Below are positions 1 through 8,018 of a stretch of DNA of 26,595 bases, in pieces (position 1 is the stretch's first letter; every line of letters begins with the position of its first letter). Position numbers and translations under genes: made by a program. Below the pieces are notes generated by a model. That model saw only the letters and a list, made by a program, of their open reading frames with translations. It was not told the DNA's origin and did not search any database. This stretch comes from Chara braunii (Eukaryota > Streptophyta > Charophyceae > Charales > Characeae): assembly GCA_003427395.1 (NCBI GenBank), contig BFEA01000056.1:217020-243614 (forward strand). The letters are read 5' to 3'.

Positions 1-1
1 T

Positions 2-136
2 TTTTTAGATGCTCCTATAATGTCTTTGTCTTCACAGGACGTTCCTACTCCATATAATGGTTTTTTAGAAGATTTAACTGTTATTCAACCAAGTCAAATT
101 GTAGAAGCCGCAGAAAAAATGATAATAGATTCTTAA
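2..136 (+). CDS. C-terminal end of pyruvate dehydrogenase E1 component subunit beta (partial)
   Basis: The frame starting at base 2 stays open for 44 codons and stops at TAA 134-136. The peptide contains [19 protein letters not shown] followed by [19 protein letters not shown], which I recognise as the C-terminal end of the thiamine-dependent E1-beta subunit of pyruvate dehydrogenase, most like the plastid-type (odpB) form. E1-beta pairs with E1-alpha to decarboxylate pyruvate for acetyl-CoA synthesis. The 5' part lies outside the window. Only about 6 of 44 codons end in G or C, unlike the CHAT gene, and the AT-rich texture ends near base 155. This fits either a plastid-derived insertion or an unusual nuclear exon. 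The TTTTTTAG at bases 1-8 could be mistaken for a splice acceptor, but Leu-Asp-Ala-Pro reads straight through it and fits the family. There are too few residues for certainty. Confidence 0.7.
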   Translation, partial: FLDAPIMSLSSQDVPTPYNGFLEDLTVIQPSQIVEAAEKMIIDS

Positions 137-296
137 TAAATAAATATATATATGGGCGGCCTTGTACGCAAGAGGTTCTGAACAGGGAGAGTTGTAAGAA
201 AGAACTTCAAAGAAGATAAAAAAACGAATTATTTTTTCTTGTTTTCTTCTGTTGTTGTTTTTTTTGTCGCCTTTGCGATCTGATATTCATGTGACG

Positions 297-400
297 ATAT
301 ATATAGTGTCAAACAGAGCGGTAAACCGTAGGCAGAGAGGGAGAAGAGGACAACAAACGAGGGGCTGCGACAAACTGTTTCGTCCGAGTTTCACCGACTC
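297..400 (-). repeat. R-family repeat, copy R1 (degenerate hammerhead region)
   Basis: On the plus strand this copy has the family signature GTCAAACAGAG, GGTAAACCGTAGGCAGAG, GACAACAAACGAGGGGCTG and a GTTTCG..GAGTTTCACCGACTC tail. The minus strand of that tail is the ribozyme side in R3. Here the CUGAUGA box is broken by extra bases and stem II has a mismatch, so it is probably inactive. It lies in tandem with R2 and R3. Confidence 0.8.
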
Positions 401-410
401 GTTATCATCA

Positions 411-486
411 TATATATATAGTCAAACAGAGCTGCCCGGTAAACCGTAGGCAGAGAAGGAGAAGAGGACAACAAACGAGGGGCTGT
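411..486 (-). repeat. R-family repeat, copy R2 (truncated)
   Basis: This copy has the TATATATA lead, GTCAAACAGAGCTGCCCGG, the AGGCAGAGA and GACAACAAACGAGGGGCTG blocks, then stops before the ribozyme tail and abuts R3. Confidence 0.8.
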
Positions 487-613
487 AATATATATCGCCA
501 AACAGAGCTGTCCGGTAAACTGGGAAGAAGAGGACAACAAACGAGGGGCTGTGGCAAACTGTTTCGTTGGAGTTTCACCGACTCATCAGGAGGCTGAACC
601 CTCAACAGTCTGC
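487..613 (-). repeat. R-family repeat, copy R3 (carries the intact hammerhead)
   Basis: This copy lacks the internal CGTAGGCAGAG segment but has the complete tail ending TCATCAGGAGGCTGAACCC. The minus strand of that tail plus its flank folds as a full hammerhead (separate entry). Confidence 0.8.
554..613 (-). ncRNA. Type III hammerhead self-cleaving ribozyme
   Basis: All parts of a hammerhead are visible on the minus strand in 5' to 3' order. Stem III 5' strand GCAGACUGU is at 613-605, then U17 at 604 (a GUU cleavage triplet). The stem I hairpin is GAGG / loop GUUCAG / CCUC. The core CUGAUGA follows at 589-583. Stem II is GUCGG / loop UGAAACU / CCAAC with one C-A mismatch. Then come GAAA at 565-562 and the stem III 3' strand ACAGUUUGC. 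Stem III gives 9 contiguous pairs including one G-U. The predicted cut is between 604 and 603. Every invariant core base is present. Type III hammerheads occur in plant retrozymes (non-autonomous LTR elements that make circular RNAs). That this one cleaves is inference; the fold is read from the sequence. Confidence 0.82.
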
Positions 614-985
614 AGAATCCCCTAACTGATTACACTGTAAGTGATAATCCACCTTAACCCCAGTTGTGATTAAGCATCAACGACTGCCCGAGAACTGATA
701 CCCTGAATTGGGCACCAACCATTGCCCTCAAGGTACCTGTGACGAAAATCAAAGCAGCCTATCACTCACCCACACCAGATGGAAAACTCTACAGGCTGTC
801 GGTTCACACCCCATGACAAGCAAGCAAAACACACACGAAACAAAGAAAGGTCTGTCACAGCCAAAAAATACACGCCAGACACGCCACTGGCACTAGAGGC
901 ACAGCATGGTCGCGAAGTGACGGCCCCGACCACTGCCGCTCGACCTGACCGGAGAAAACCGTAGCGGGGTGCTAGCGAAGTCGTG
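614..985. other. Non-coding spacer between repeat copies
   Basis: I find no gene here. Short open frames on both strands show no recognisable protein character. The stretch joins repeat copies R3 and R4. Confidence 0.5.
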
Positions 986-1125
986 GTATATATCGTCAAA
1001 CAGAGCTGCCCAGTAAACCGTAGGCAGAGAGGAAGAAGAGGACAACAAACGAGCGACTGTGACAAATTGTTTCGTCGGAGTTTCGCCGACTCATCAGGAG
1101 GCTGAACCCATCCAAGCCCTGAGAA
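986..1125 (-). repeat. R-family repeat, copy R4 with partial hammerhead core
   Basis: This near full-length copy runs from TATATATCGTCAAACAGAGC to GGAGGCTGAACCC. On the minus strand CUGAUGA (1097-1091), a perfect 5-bp stem II (GUCGG / CGAAACU / CCGAC) and GAAA (1073-1070) are intact. The 5' stem I and stem III strands have diverged: GAUUCUCAGGGCUUGGAUGGG replaces the R3 sequence, and the two flanks are alignable. It is likely a decayed ribozyme. Confidence 0.8.
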
Positions 1126-1149
1126 TCATGCGCAGAGACCAACAGGGCC

Positions 1150-1206
1150 TAGCTAAGTGACCAACCCATAACTGCTGAAACATAGACCTGAATTTGAATC
1201 CTGAGT
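1150..1206 (+). repeat. Degenerate tRNA-like element
   Basis: TAGCTAAGTGACCAACCCATAA and GACCTGAATTTGAATCC align with the better tRNA-like copy at 2899-2965 (A-box-like and B-box-like segments). It directly follows R4. Confidence 0.4.
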
Positions 1207-1341
1207 ATATATTCGGCCAGCTCGTGCTCCACTTCATATTCACTGCCTGCCTCGATTTTGGTGGAGGGTCTGTGCTGAATTGCTGCGAGGACCCTTCAGA
1301 TTACCTTCATTGGCCCTCTGATACGTGTGAAGGGGATGCGT

Positions 1342-1342
<1 letters not shown>

Positions 1343-1388
<46 letters not shown>

Positions 1389-1395
1389 CCTCCCC
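1343..1395. repeat. (TC)n microsatellite
   Basis: There is an uninterrupted TC run of about 40 bases, then CCCTCCC. The open frames across it are artefacts of the repeat. Confidence 0.95.
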
Positions 1396-1498
1396 TGCCC
1401 CCTGTATACACACACACCCCTAAAAAAATATAATGAAAAAAAATTGAGCGCATCACTAATTTGTGCATGGCTCACCGCAGAACTGCACCGCAAGTTCT

Positions 1499-1608
1499 AT
1501 ATATATATATAGAGTCAAACATAGCTGCCCAGTAAACCGTAAGCAGAGAGGGAGAAGGGAACAACAAACGAGGGGCTGTGACAAACTGTTTCATAGGAGT
1601 TTCACCTA
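1499..1608 (-). repeat. R-family repeat, copy R5
   Basis: TATATATATAGAGTCAAAC, the ACAACAAACGAGGGGCTGTG block and GTTTCAT..GAGTTTCACC identify the copy. On the minus strand the CUGAUGA box is lost, but the stem II position reads AUAGG / UGAAACU / CCUAU. It is still fully paired, although both strands differ from R3 and R4. Confidence 0.75.
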
Positions 1609-1769
1609 TATGTATGCAAGGAAGATGAGCAATAGCGAACTTCAGCAATCAAACAGCATCATACACATGAGACCAGATAGTCGTGACCTCGAACCAAAAG
1701 CAGAATTGCATCACGAGATTCACCAAATACGAGCACACCAAAAGCTCATAATTGACAATGCTGGAATAG

Positions 1770-1940
1770 TCTCATCAACATCATCAACGAAGAACCAATG
1801 TTGATATCCTATCTGGCGCCCGGCGCCCAGACTACAGATGGCAGATCCTATCTAGCCTACTCTACAATGCTGATGATGACGTCAACAGCTCCGCGAAGTA
1901 CGAGCAGATCTCGGCCAATGCCGCACGCTTCAAGCACCAG
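1770..1940 (+). CDS. Possible exon of an unidentified gene
   Basis: In the frame of codon 1866-1868 the sequence is open after TAG 1767-1769 and reads NVDILSGARRPDYRWQILSS then LLYNADDDVNSSAKYEQISA, ending FKHQ exactly at a CAG|GTATGT donor (GT at 1941). Composition looks protein-like, and an AG acceptor could lie at 1769 or 1792. A pyrimidine-rich acceptor CCCCAACTCACAG ends at 1984 and would leave a 44-bp intron, continuing into a Pro/Ala-rich frame that stops soon after. I do not recognise the family. No promoter, start codon or homologous neighbour supports it, so it may be an exon relic carried in a transposon. Confidence 0.25.
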
Positions 1941-1984
1941 GTATGTCACTCATATCACTCACAACCTCGTTCCCCAACTCACAG

Positions 1985-2588
1985 ATGCCACTTGCACCCA
2001 AGGACCACCATGCGCCCCATCCAGCATACAGCAGCGCAGCTCGGCTATGGCTGCCTGCTCCTTCCAGCTCACCTGTGAGCGCGTGAGCCTGGCAGGCGAT
2101 AGCGCAGCAGCGCTTGCGCACAAAGCAGCCAGTGCCCAAATGTCCAATGCGTAGGCAGACCCTTCCCTATATCGAAGTGGCCTGTGGCTGCGTGCTGTGC
2201 TGCAGTACTGGGACCTGGTCCAGAAGCTTCCGGTAGGCCCAGGGAGGCTGAGCCTCAGTCCGAAGTCAACAGGCCCAGGGCCTGTGGTGGTTACCAGCAC
2301 CCAACTGCCCTCAGCCTTTGTTCGGTCCGCTTTGTGTATCTGGCCCAGGGCCTGCCTCAGTTACATGCAATGCAAGGCAGCCTGGGCCTGGGCGCTTCCA
2401 ACCAACTGGCGCTGCGCAACTGCCTGAAATTTCCCCAGTTGCGTAGTGACCCCAAAATTGTGCCTACCTTCACTTAGGGCGGCCGACTGAGTGAAAAATA
2501 GGCTCTGTAAAGCAAATCGGGGGCCTGTGCCTCACATATATTATATATACACATATCTGGTGCTCAAAACTTCATGCGAATGACAAGT
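1985..2588. other. Region without a recognised gene
   Basis: The stretch is GC-rich and repetitive (several GCCCAGGGCCTG-like words between 2215 and 2400). It has overlapping open frames on both strands, none with recognisable motifs. Confidence 0.4.
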
Positions 2589-2668
2589 GCGCAACACGGT
2601 GTGTGTGTGTGTGTGTGTGCTTATTGGTGCGCAACACGGTGTGTGTGTGTGTGTGTGTGCTTATTGGT
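2589..2668. repeat. Two tandem 40-bp units containing (GT)n
   Basis: The unit GCGCAACACG-(GT)n-GCTTATTGGT occurs twice back to back (2589-2628 and 2629-2668) with the same repeat number, so it is a recent duplication or an assembly duplication. Confidence 0.9.
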
Positions 2669-2895
2669 CCCTGCTCCCATGGGGCCAAGGGTCGGGTGTG
2701 GAAGGAACAGAGGGAGTATTGCCAACCTTCAGTGGGACAATTGGGAACATGAGCTCCTTACTAGCCCTTCGTGTATTTCAAAAGCTGCACTCAGCTATAG
2801 TATGCGAAGGCCAAATACCAAGCACCTATCTCTAGCACGTGGTCACCAAGGAGTCATGACACTCCTGAGAGGCTCAGAAATGGCCGCCACACCAA

Positions 2896-2966
2896 CTAGC
2901 TTAGCTCAGTTGGTACCACCATAAACTAACTGTTGAAATGGAGACCTGAGTTCGAATCCAGATGAA
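2896..2966 (+). repeat. tRNA-like SINE head or tRNA pseudogene
   Basis: AGCTTAGCTCAGTTGGTA matches a polymerase III A box with the tRNA D-arm, and GAGTTCGAATCC matches a B box with the T-loop, about 40 bases apart. The cloverleaf stems do not close well, so it is not called as a tRNA gene. It sits immediately before the 133-bp tandem array, whose first unit starts 25 bases later. Confidence 0.5.
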
Positions 2967-2990
2967 ACCAGATCATCAAAATTCTTGAAT

Positions 2991-3663
2991 AACCTAGGGC
3001 TGGTCAGTTTCTCGATGATATCTCCAGGGCGTCACCCCTTTTATAAAAAAAGAAAAGAAAGAGCCACCATCCTGCACCGCGCCATGCCAGCACCAAACCG
3101 TGTGGACAACACCCAGTAGCAACAACCTAGGGCTGGTCAGTTTCGCGATGATATCTCAAGGCTGCTGCCCCTTTTATTAAAAAAGAAAAGACATAGCCAC
3201 CATCCTGCGCCGCTCGATGCCAGCACCAATCCGTATGGACAACACCCAGTAGCAACAACCTAGGGCCAGTAGGTTTCCCAATGATATCTCAAAGGCTGCC
3301 GCCCCTTTTATAAAAAAGAAGAGAAAGAGCCACCATCCTGCGCCGCTTGAAGCCAGCACCAAACCGTATGGATGACACCCAGTAGCAACAACCTACAGTT
3401 GGGCCTGTCAGTTTCGCGATGATATCTCAAGGCTGCCGCCCCTTTTATTAAAAAAGAAAAGAAATAGCCACCACCCTGCGCCGCTCGATGCCAGCACGAA
3501 ACCATATGGACAACACCCAGTAGCAACAACCTAGGGCCAGTCGGTCTCACAATGATATCTCAAGGCTGCCGCCCCTTTAATGAGAAACGAAAAGAAAGAG
3601 CCAACATCCTGTCTCGCTCGATGCCAGCACCAAACCGTATGGACGACACCCAGTAGCAACAAC
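2991..3663. repeat. Tandem array, five units of about 133 bp
   Basis: Units start with AACCTAGGGC or close variants at 2991, 3124, 3257, 3390 and 3528. Spacings are 133, 133, 133 and 138 bases; the fourth unit has a 5-bp insertion after AACCTA. Each holds GATGATATCTC, a CCCCTTTTAT-A-rich segment, GAGCCACCATCCTGC, GATGCCAGCACCAAACC and ACACCCAGTAGCAAC. Minus-strand frames across it repeat the same peptide and are not genes. It lies just beyond the 3' end of the CHAT gene. Confidence 0.93.
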
Positions 3664-3692
3664 AGGCAGCACAGATAGATCATTGACCTTGG

Positions 3693-3698
3693 TTTATT
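3693..3698 (-). terminator. Polyadenylation signal of the CHAT-peptidase gene
   Basis: AATAAA on the minus strand, about 170 bases after the stop codon at 3867-3869. It is the first canonical signal downstream. Confidence 0.55.
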
Positions 3699-3866
3699 CA
3701 AGGTTGCCTTTCTGCACAATGATGTACAGTTACTGTAGGTGTGATTTAACTATCTGTATACTAACCACATTCTGGTGAAGTTCAGTCACAAGAGCTGTGT
3801 GTGTGCAATGACCCAGGAGTTGGAGAGTTGCTTAGGTCTGGTCAGGACAGGAGAGGGCAGGCTGTT

Positions 3867-6518
3867 TTACTCGGAAGCAGAGAACAATCCACCTGGCAAC
3901 GTTAATGTTGGGAGTCCGAGGCAAAGAAAACCACCCCAGTCGTTGGGCTGCCAAATCAGCGTGTCGTTTTCATCCTCGTCATCCTCACCCTCCTCATCTG
4001 CGCACATAACAAACCAACTGAGTTGTGCTCCACGCGAAGTTTCAGGAGCATCCGCACACCCCATAGCACCTTCCCCGCCCATGTTGTCGTTACGGCAGCG
4101 AGCACAACCTCCATGACCTGGCTTACACATCATGCGTCTGGAGAGGGCTTTCATCTCCTTCTCTAAGTCCTCCACAGGTATTCCATAAGCATGCAGCACC
4201 ACCTCCTCGCACTCCTTGTTGAGCGTGCCTTGCTCGTCATTGTCCCTCTCGGAGCCCTTTGCACGCTCCGGAAAGGCAACGGAACGGGAACCAAGTTCTG
4301 TGTTGCTTGTGGATGGGTGTCTTGCAGAGATCATCTTAAGCATTGCAAGCCGGAGCGAGGCGGAAACATCATGCCCTTTCGCCAAAGCCCTGTAGAAGGC
4401 CAGCATGAGCGTGAATGTAGCCTCGTCATCGATTTCCCAGAGGGATGGAACAAGGCATGGTACCTGGGAAATCAAGAAGGCCCTGGCATAACTGAGAACC
4501 CCCTCAGGCCTCAAAAGACCCTTAGCAGAATTGCAGCAGCTCAAAACAACGAGAAGCGATTTCAGATCATTGCCAAACACCTCAAGAATCTCCTCTGCCT
4601 TCAATGCTCCAGGAAATTCAGCCGCTGTTGTAGGGGTAGCCCAACTGGCAGCTTGAGGTGGAGATCCCGCGGGACGTTGCTCACACATCGACGAAGCGGG
4701 TGTCTCCGTCTTCATACTCTCAGCATTGTCCTGAGGATGGGCCGGAACGATAGGCACCTGCCGCTTCACAGCTTTGTGAGGGAGAGAATTGGAAAGAGGT
4801 ACTTGGGACGCAGGCACCTCTGCACTCACATTGGGCATAGCTGTCCTCCAATCGGGCAGTTTATGCGCATCTGTGTGCAGATCGACATCGTTATTGGCAG
4901 AACCAGGCGCCCTTTGCATTGTGGTGGCGTCAACGCTGACATTATCACTATGACAACCTGGTCGGTACTCTGGCATCCTCCTTTTCACGGCACCGACATC
5001 AATATCGTTAGCTACAGACAACGTTGAGGTCTCCTGAGGATGCAATGCTTCGAGACGTACACCCATTTCAAGCTCAGTGACATCGACCCCATCAATTGGT
5101 TGCATGTCCAAGGAACTGAGTTCGGCCTCTGCACCCTCGCCTGCTTCCGCACCTTTCCCTGCACTGACATCAACATCAGCAATTGCAAATGATTTTGAAA
5201 TCTCCTCAGGATGCAATGCTTCCAGGGATATACCTAGTTGAGGTTGAACGCCTTTGGCCTCGTCAATTGGCCCCCTGTCGGCAGAGCTGTGCTCAGCCGC
5301 TGTTGCCGCCCTGCCTGCTTCCACACCTTCTTGGGATTTCCTGATCTTCGAAGTCTCCAGAGCTGCACTGCATGCCTGAGGCCCATCGATTCTGGTCACC
5401 TTGGGATCCATACTCTCCTCTGTCTGCATCTGACATGCTATCTCTGACGAATTCAAGGTCTCCCGAGTCTGCAGGGCATCGGGACAGACATCAGACATAC
5501 CCGTGGAAGCAATCTTGACGTTGTCATCCGTAGGCTGTTGCTCAGCTGCGCAATTCGTAGGACCGACTTCCTGCGTAAAGTGTGCACCTACATCAATGCC
5601 ATCAACAAAGCACGGCATCCTCGCCTCTTCTGCCTGCTGCGTCTGGAGATGTGTACCCTGTTCAGCACTCCCATCAGCGGCAGCATTGCTATCGCCAGAG
5701 GATTCATGCGAAGAACGCTGCTTAGGAACCTGCAGCCCCTCCATACCCGCGGCTTTGTCAACAAGATCAACTTGCAGCGGATTCGGGGCCGCCTCGGCCT
5801 GCAACCGGTCGCAGCATATAGCAGGTCCTTCTGTCTCACGAATTGCGGACTGGACAGCAGCGCGCTGCTGATCTGGGGCACAGAGTTCATTAACTGGTAC
5901 TACTCCTGTCTTTCCATCGATGGAGTTGACGGCACGGACTTCAGCATTCTTATCAGAGGAGCTCAGTCCAATTGTGGCAGTAGGAGTTGTCGATGTCATA
6001 CATGGGCGATCATCATTTTTTGCGGCGATGATCTCCACATTCGAGGCTGATTCACCACATGGATCGTGCGATAGGAGCATGGCCCCCTCCTCAAAGTCTG
6101 CATCAATCTTTAGTTCTGCCCTCGAACCGACCAGCACATGTGCTGCAAAGTGAGCAATGGGAGCACCGCACTGGAGTGCGCTAAGCACTTGCTGCTTTGT
6201 TGCATCTCTTCCAGTGAGCAGCCTTGCTGTTCCAGGCGTCAAAATCTCATAGACTTTTAGAGCTTCCTTGCCAGCATATGGAAGAGGATCCGCGTTGAAA
6301 TCCAAAGGAAAAGGATCTCCGACAACAAGTGATTTCTGACCAGTACTCCCCTCTGCAGCGCTAAACATGTTGATCAGATCGTCACTTCTCTTTTTCAGCG
6401 TTGGAAGAAGATGAATTCCAGGAACGACTGCAACTGTGTGGCGCTCGACGAGATATGGCTTCTCTGAAGCACGCCGCTTTCCATCCCGGAGCATCGCGAA
6501 TGGCACACTCCACAGAAT
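3867..6518 (-). CDS. CHAT-domain cysteine peptidase, exon 2 (C-terminal 883 residues)
   Basis: The exon begins at ATT (6518) after the acceptor GCTGGTGCAG, which has a strong upstream pyrimidine tract, and ends at TAA 3867-3869. It carries most of the CHAT (caspase-like, clan CD) peptidase domain. Numbered in the joined 1,818-residue protein, it starts ILWSVPFAML and has the His motif AHFAAH (His1062). The Cys motif is VVLSCCNSAKG (Cys1597 aligns with the family nucleophile), then RPEGVLSYARAFL and PSLWEIDDEAT. His and Cys are about 60-80 residues apart in typical CHAT domains but 535 here, because residues about 1086-1574 form a Ser/Ala/Glu-rich insertion. That insertion includes an internal duplication around LEALHPEE and LEALHPQE. 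The tail has CKPGHGGCARC, an acidic run and a short hydrophobic end. The likely role is regulated proteolysis in the cytosol; the substrate is unknown. A plus-strand open frame at 4191-5027 is an antisense shadow. Confidence 0.87.
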   Translation of the reverse strand: MLWSVPFAMLRDGKRRASEKPYLVERHTVAVVPGIHLLPTLKKRSDDLINMFSAAEGSTGQKSLVVGDPFPLDFNADPLPYAGKEALKVYEILTPGTARLLTGRDATKQQVLSALQCGAPIAHFAAHVLVGSRAELKIDADFEEGAMLLSHDPCGESASNVEIIAAKNDDRPCMTSTTPTATIGLSSSDKNAEVRAVNSIDGKTGVVPVNELCAPDQQRAAVQSAIRETEGPAICCDRLQAEAAPNPLQVDLVDKAAGMEGLQVPKQRSSHESSGDSNAAADGSAEQGTHLQTQQAEEARMPCFVDGIDVGAHFTQEVGPTNCAAEQQPTDDNVKIASTGMSDVCPDALQTRETLNSSEIACQMQTEESMDPKVTRIDGPQACSAALETSKIRKSQEGVEAGRAATAAEHSSADRGPIDEAKGVQPQLGISLEALHPEEISKSFAIADVDVSAGKGAEAGEGAEAELSSLDMQPIDGVDVTELEMGVRLEALHPQETSTLSVANDIDVGAVKRRMPEYRPGCHSDNVSVDATTMQRAPGSANNDVDLHTDAHKLPDWRTAMPNVSAEVPASQVPLSNSLPHKAVKRQVPIVPAHPQDNAESMKTETPASSMCEQRPAGSPPQAASWATPTTAAEFPGALKAEEILEVFGNDLKSLLVVLSCCNSAKGLLRPEGVLSYARAFLISQVPCLVPSLWEIDDEATFTLMLAFYRALAKGHDVSASLRLAMLKMISARHPSTSNTELGSRSVAFPERAKGSERDNDEQGTLNKECEEVVLHAYGIPVEDLEKEMKALSRRMMCKPGHGGCARCRNDNMGGEGAMGCADAPETSRGAQLSWFVMCADEEGEDDEDENDTLIWQPNDWGGFLCLGLPTLTLPGGLFSASE

Positions 6519-6651
6519 CTGCACCAGCAGTCACCAAGGAAGGAGCAGGAGAGTAAATTACCCAATCCTGACAAAGGGAGGTCGTGACAATAAATAACAA
6601 AACTCGGCTCTTTCAAGGCCGGTAATTGGGCGAGACCAGTCGTAATCTCGT

Positions 6652-6676
6652 TAAAAAAAAAAAAAAAAAAAAAAAA
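6652..6676. repeat. Poly(A) run
   Basis: A run of about 25 A follows TAATCTCGTT. It could be the tail of a retroposed sequence lying just to its left, but I recognise no body. Confidence 0.6.
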
Positions 6677-6806
6677 GTCTCCGCATGAATTATGGACCGT
6701 ATCCGTTGCCTAGGATTTATACGACAAAATGCCAGGCTGCTTGACGAATCCAGCTGGATTATATGGGGATAGGTTCATCCGGATTTCTGGATTGTTAAGA
6801 AAACGC

Positions 6807-7000
6807 TTAAACCACTAGTACCTTTCCCGCGTGGGAAAATAGGGAAAACTGGCTATCCTGAAAATTCGGAGGCCGGGCCCACGACAGCCGCCGATCAGAT
6901 TTATCAATGGCAGTCGTTTCGTTTGTCGTCGGGCCTGGCCTCTCAATTTTCAGGATAGCCAGTTTTCCCTATTTTCCCACGCAGGAAAGGTACTAGTGGA
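6807..7000. mobile_element. Foldback MITE of the TTAA family, copy a (75-bp arms)
   Basis: The left arm starts TTAAACCACTAGTACCTTTCC and the right arm ends GGAAAGGTACTAGTGG. The two are near-perfect reverse complements for about 75 bases, including GGGAAAATAGGGAAAACTGG. The centre contains CCGATCAGATTTATCAATGG. The right TTAA end has been mutated. The interior is shared with the copies at 15552 and 26287. It has no coding capacity, so it is non-autonomous. Confidence 0.85.
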
Positions 7001-7426
7001 AATCTCAAAAAACGAAAAAAGAAAAAAAAGGACATGCTGCGCAGTTCAATGACAAAAAGAAAGAAAGAAAGACAGCAAACTATGACCTTATTTTATGAAA
7101 AGCTTATAGGGGCCTAGGAGGTCCAATGGTGGGAGACCTTGAGGGGTCAACAACAGTGTTGTGGAAAATTTTAGGTTGGCGGCGGACGCGATGATCCAGT
7201 CAGTAGGGCCAGCATGAAGTGCTCGATGTAATTGTTGATTGTCCTTGAACATTGATAGGTCCAAAGGAGAAGCTCTGCCCATTGCCGATCTTCGCGTTTG
7301 TCCTCACACTCCTTTGATACCCTGTTTCTGAACCCTGTCCCCGTATCTTGTTCCGATCCGCACACTTGCCCTGACCTGATTCCCATCATCCCCACCAGTC
7401 ACCTTCTTCCCTATCACCTTGCTTAC

Positions 7427-7642
7427 CTGTGGCGACTGCGCGATGCCAGCGAAAATGGATCGATTGGTAAGCGCGTGTGGAGGGTGGCCTGCTGCGTCAC
7501 GATTTGGATTTATATACTGCTGCTTGGCCACCAGGCCGTCTTCACTGCCCCGCACACAGAACTGCACACCCTTGCGCAGCATCTCAATTACAAGTGTTAA
7601 TAATTGTTCTTTGAGTCTGCAGTACAGCTCGCTGCCTGGATC
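7427..7642 (-). CDS. Weak exon-like open stretch inside the intron
   Basis: On the minus strand an open frame reads GSELYCRLKEQLLTLVIEML then RKGVQFCVRGSEDGLVAKQQ, and ends at a consensus donor CAG|GTAAGC (GT at 7426-7425). A possible acceptor ATCCAGGCAG precedes it. TATATAAAT also lies within it. It is not needed in the CHAT mRNA and I do not recognise the peptide, so it may be a captured exon or chance. Confidence 0.2.
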
Positions 7643-7707
7643 AGCACCTTCCACACTGCCTGCAGCCCTATGGCATCAACTTGCTGGATTTCTTCGATAC
7701 CTTCCTA

Positions 7708-7874
7708 TTAAACCACCACTACCTTTCCCATATGTTGGCCGCGGGCATCTAGTAGCCTACTCCTGAAAAATAGCCGCCACGCAGCCGTCGATATTTTTCA
7801 TCGACGGCGCGTGGCGGCCGAATTTGCATTTGAGGCCCGCGGCCCCACATATGAGAAAGGTACTGGTGGTTTAA
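7708..7874. mobile_element. Foldback MITE of the TTAA family, copy b
   Basis: It is bounded by TTAAACCACCACTACCTTTC and GAAAGGTACTGGTGGTTTAA. A nested long hairpin lies at 7772-7818, GCCGCCACGC..CCGTCGAT / ATCGACGG..GTGGCGGC. It has no coding capacity. The CCGTCGA..TCGACGG core also occurs in the copy at 15149. Confidence 0.85.
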
Positions 7875-8018
7875 GGGACGCTTCTCCGACCTGTTACTAA
7901 GTGTACAGCACCTGAGATAGTTCCGAGATAGTTCCGAGATAGTGCCGATATAGTTCCGGGACAGTTCCGAGATAGTTCCGAAGATTGGAGTTCTCAGCAG
8001 CTTCAGAGTTCTCAGCAG
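7875..8018. repeat. Duplicated flank with a GAGATAGTTCC tandem repeat
   Basis: GGGACGCTTCTCCGAC..TTACTAAGTGTACAGCACCTGAG at 7875 recurs nearly unchanged at 8185. After it come about six diverged 11-13-base GAGATAGTTCC units (7915-7983) that are absent from the second copy. Then follows GGAGTTCTCAGCAG, which is present in both. Confidence 0.8.

Noticed and set aside
1813-1832. TGGCGCCCGGCGCCC considered as a retroelement primer-binding site
   Set aside because: Only the first eight bases resemble such a site, and the segment reads through as part of an exon-like frame.
4191-5027. 278-codon plus-strand open frame
   Set aside because: It is fully antisense to CHAT exon 2, with no family motifs; the coding strand has clear catalytic motifs.
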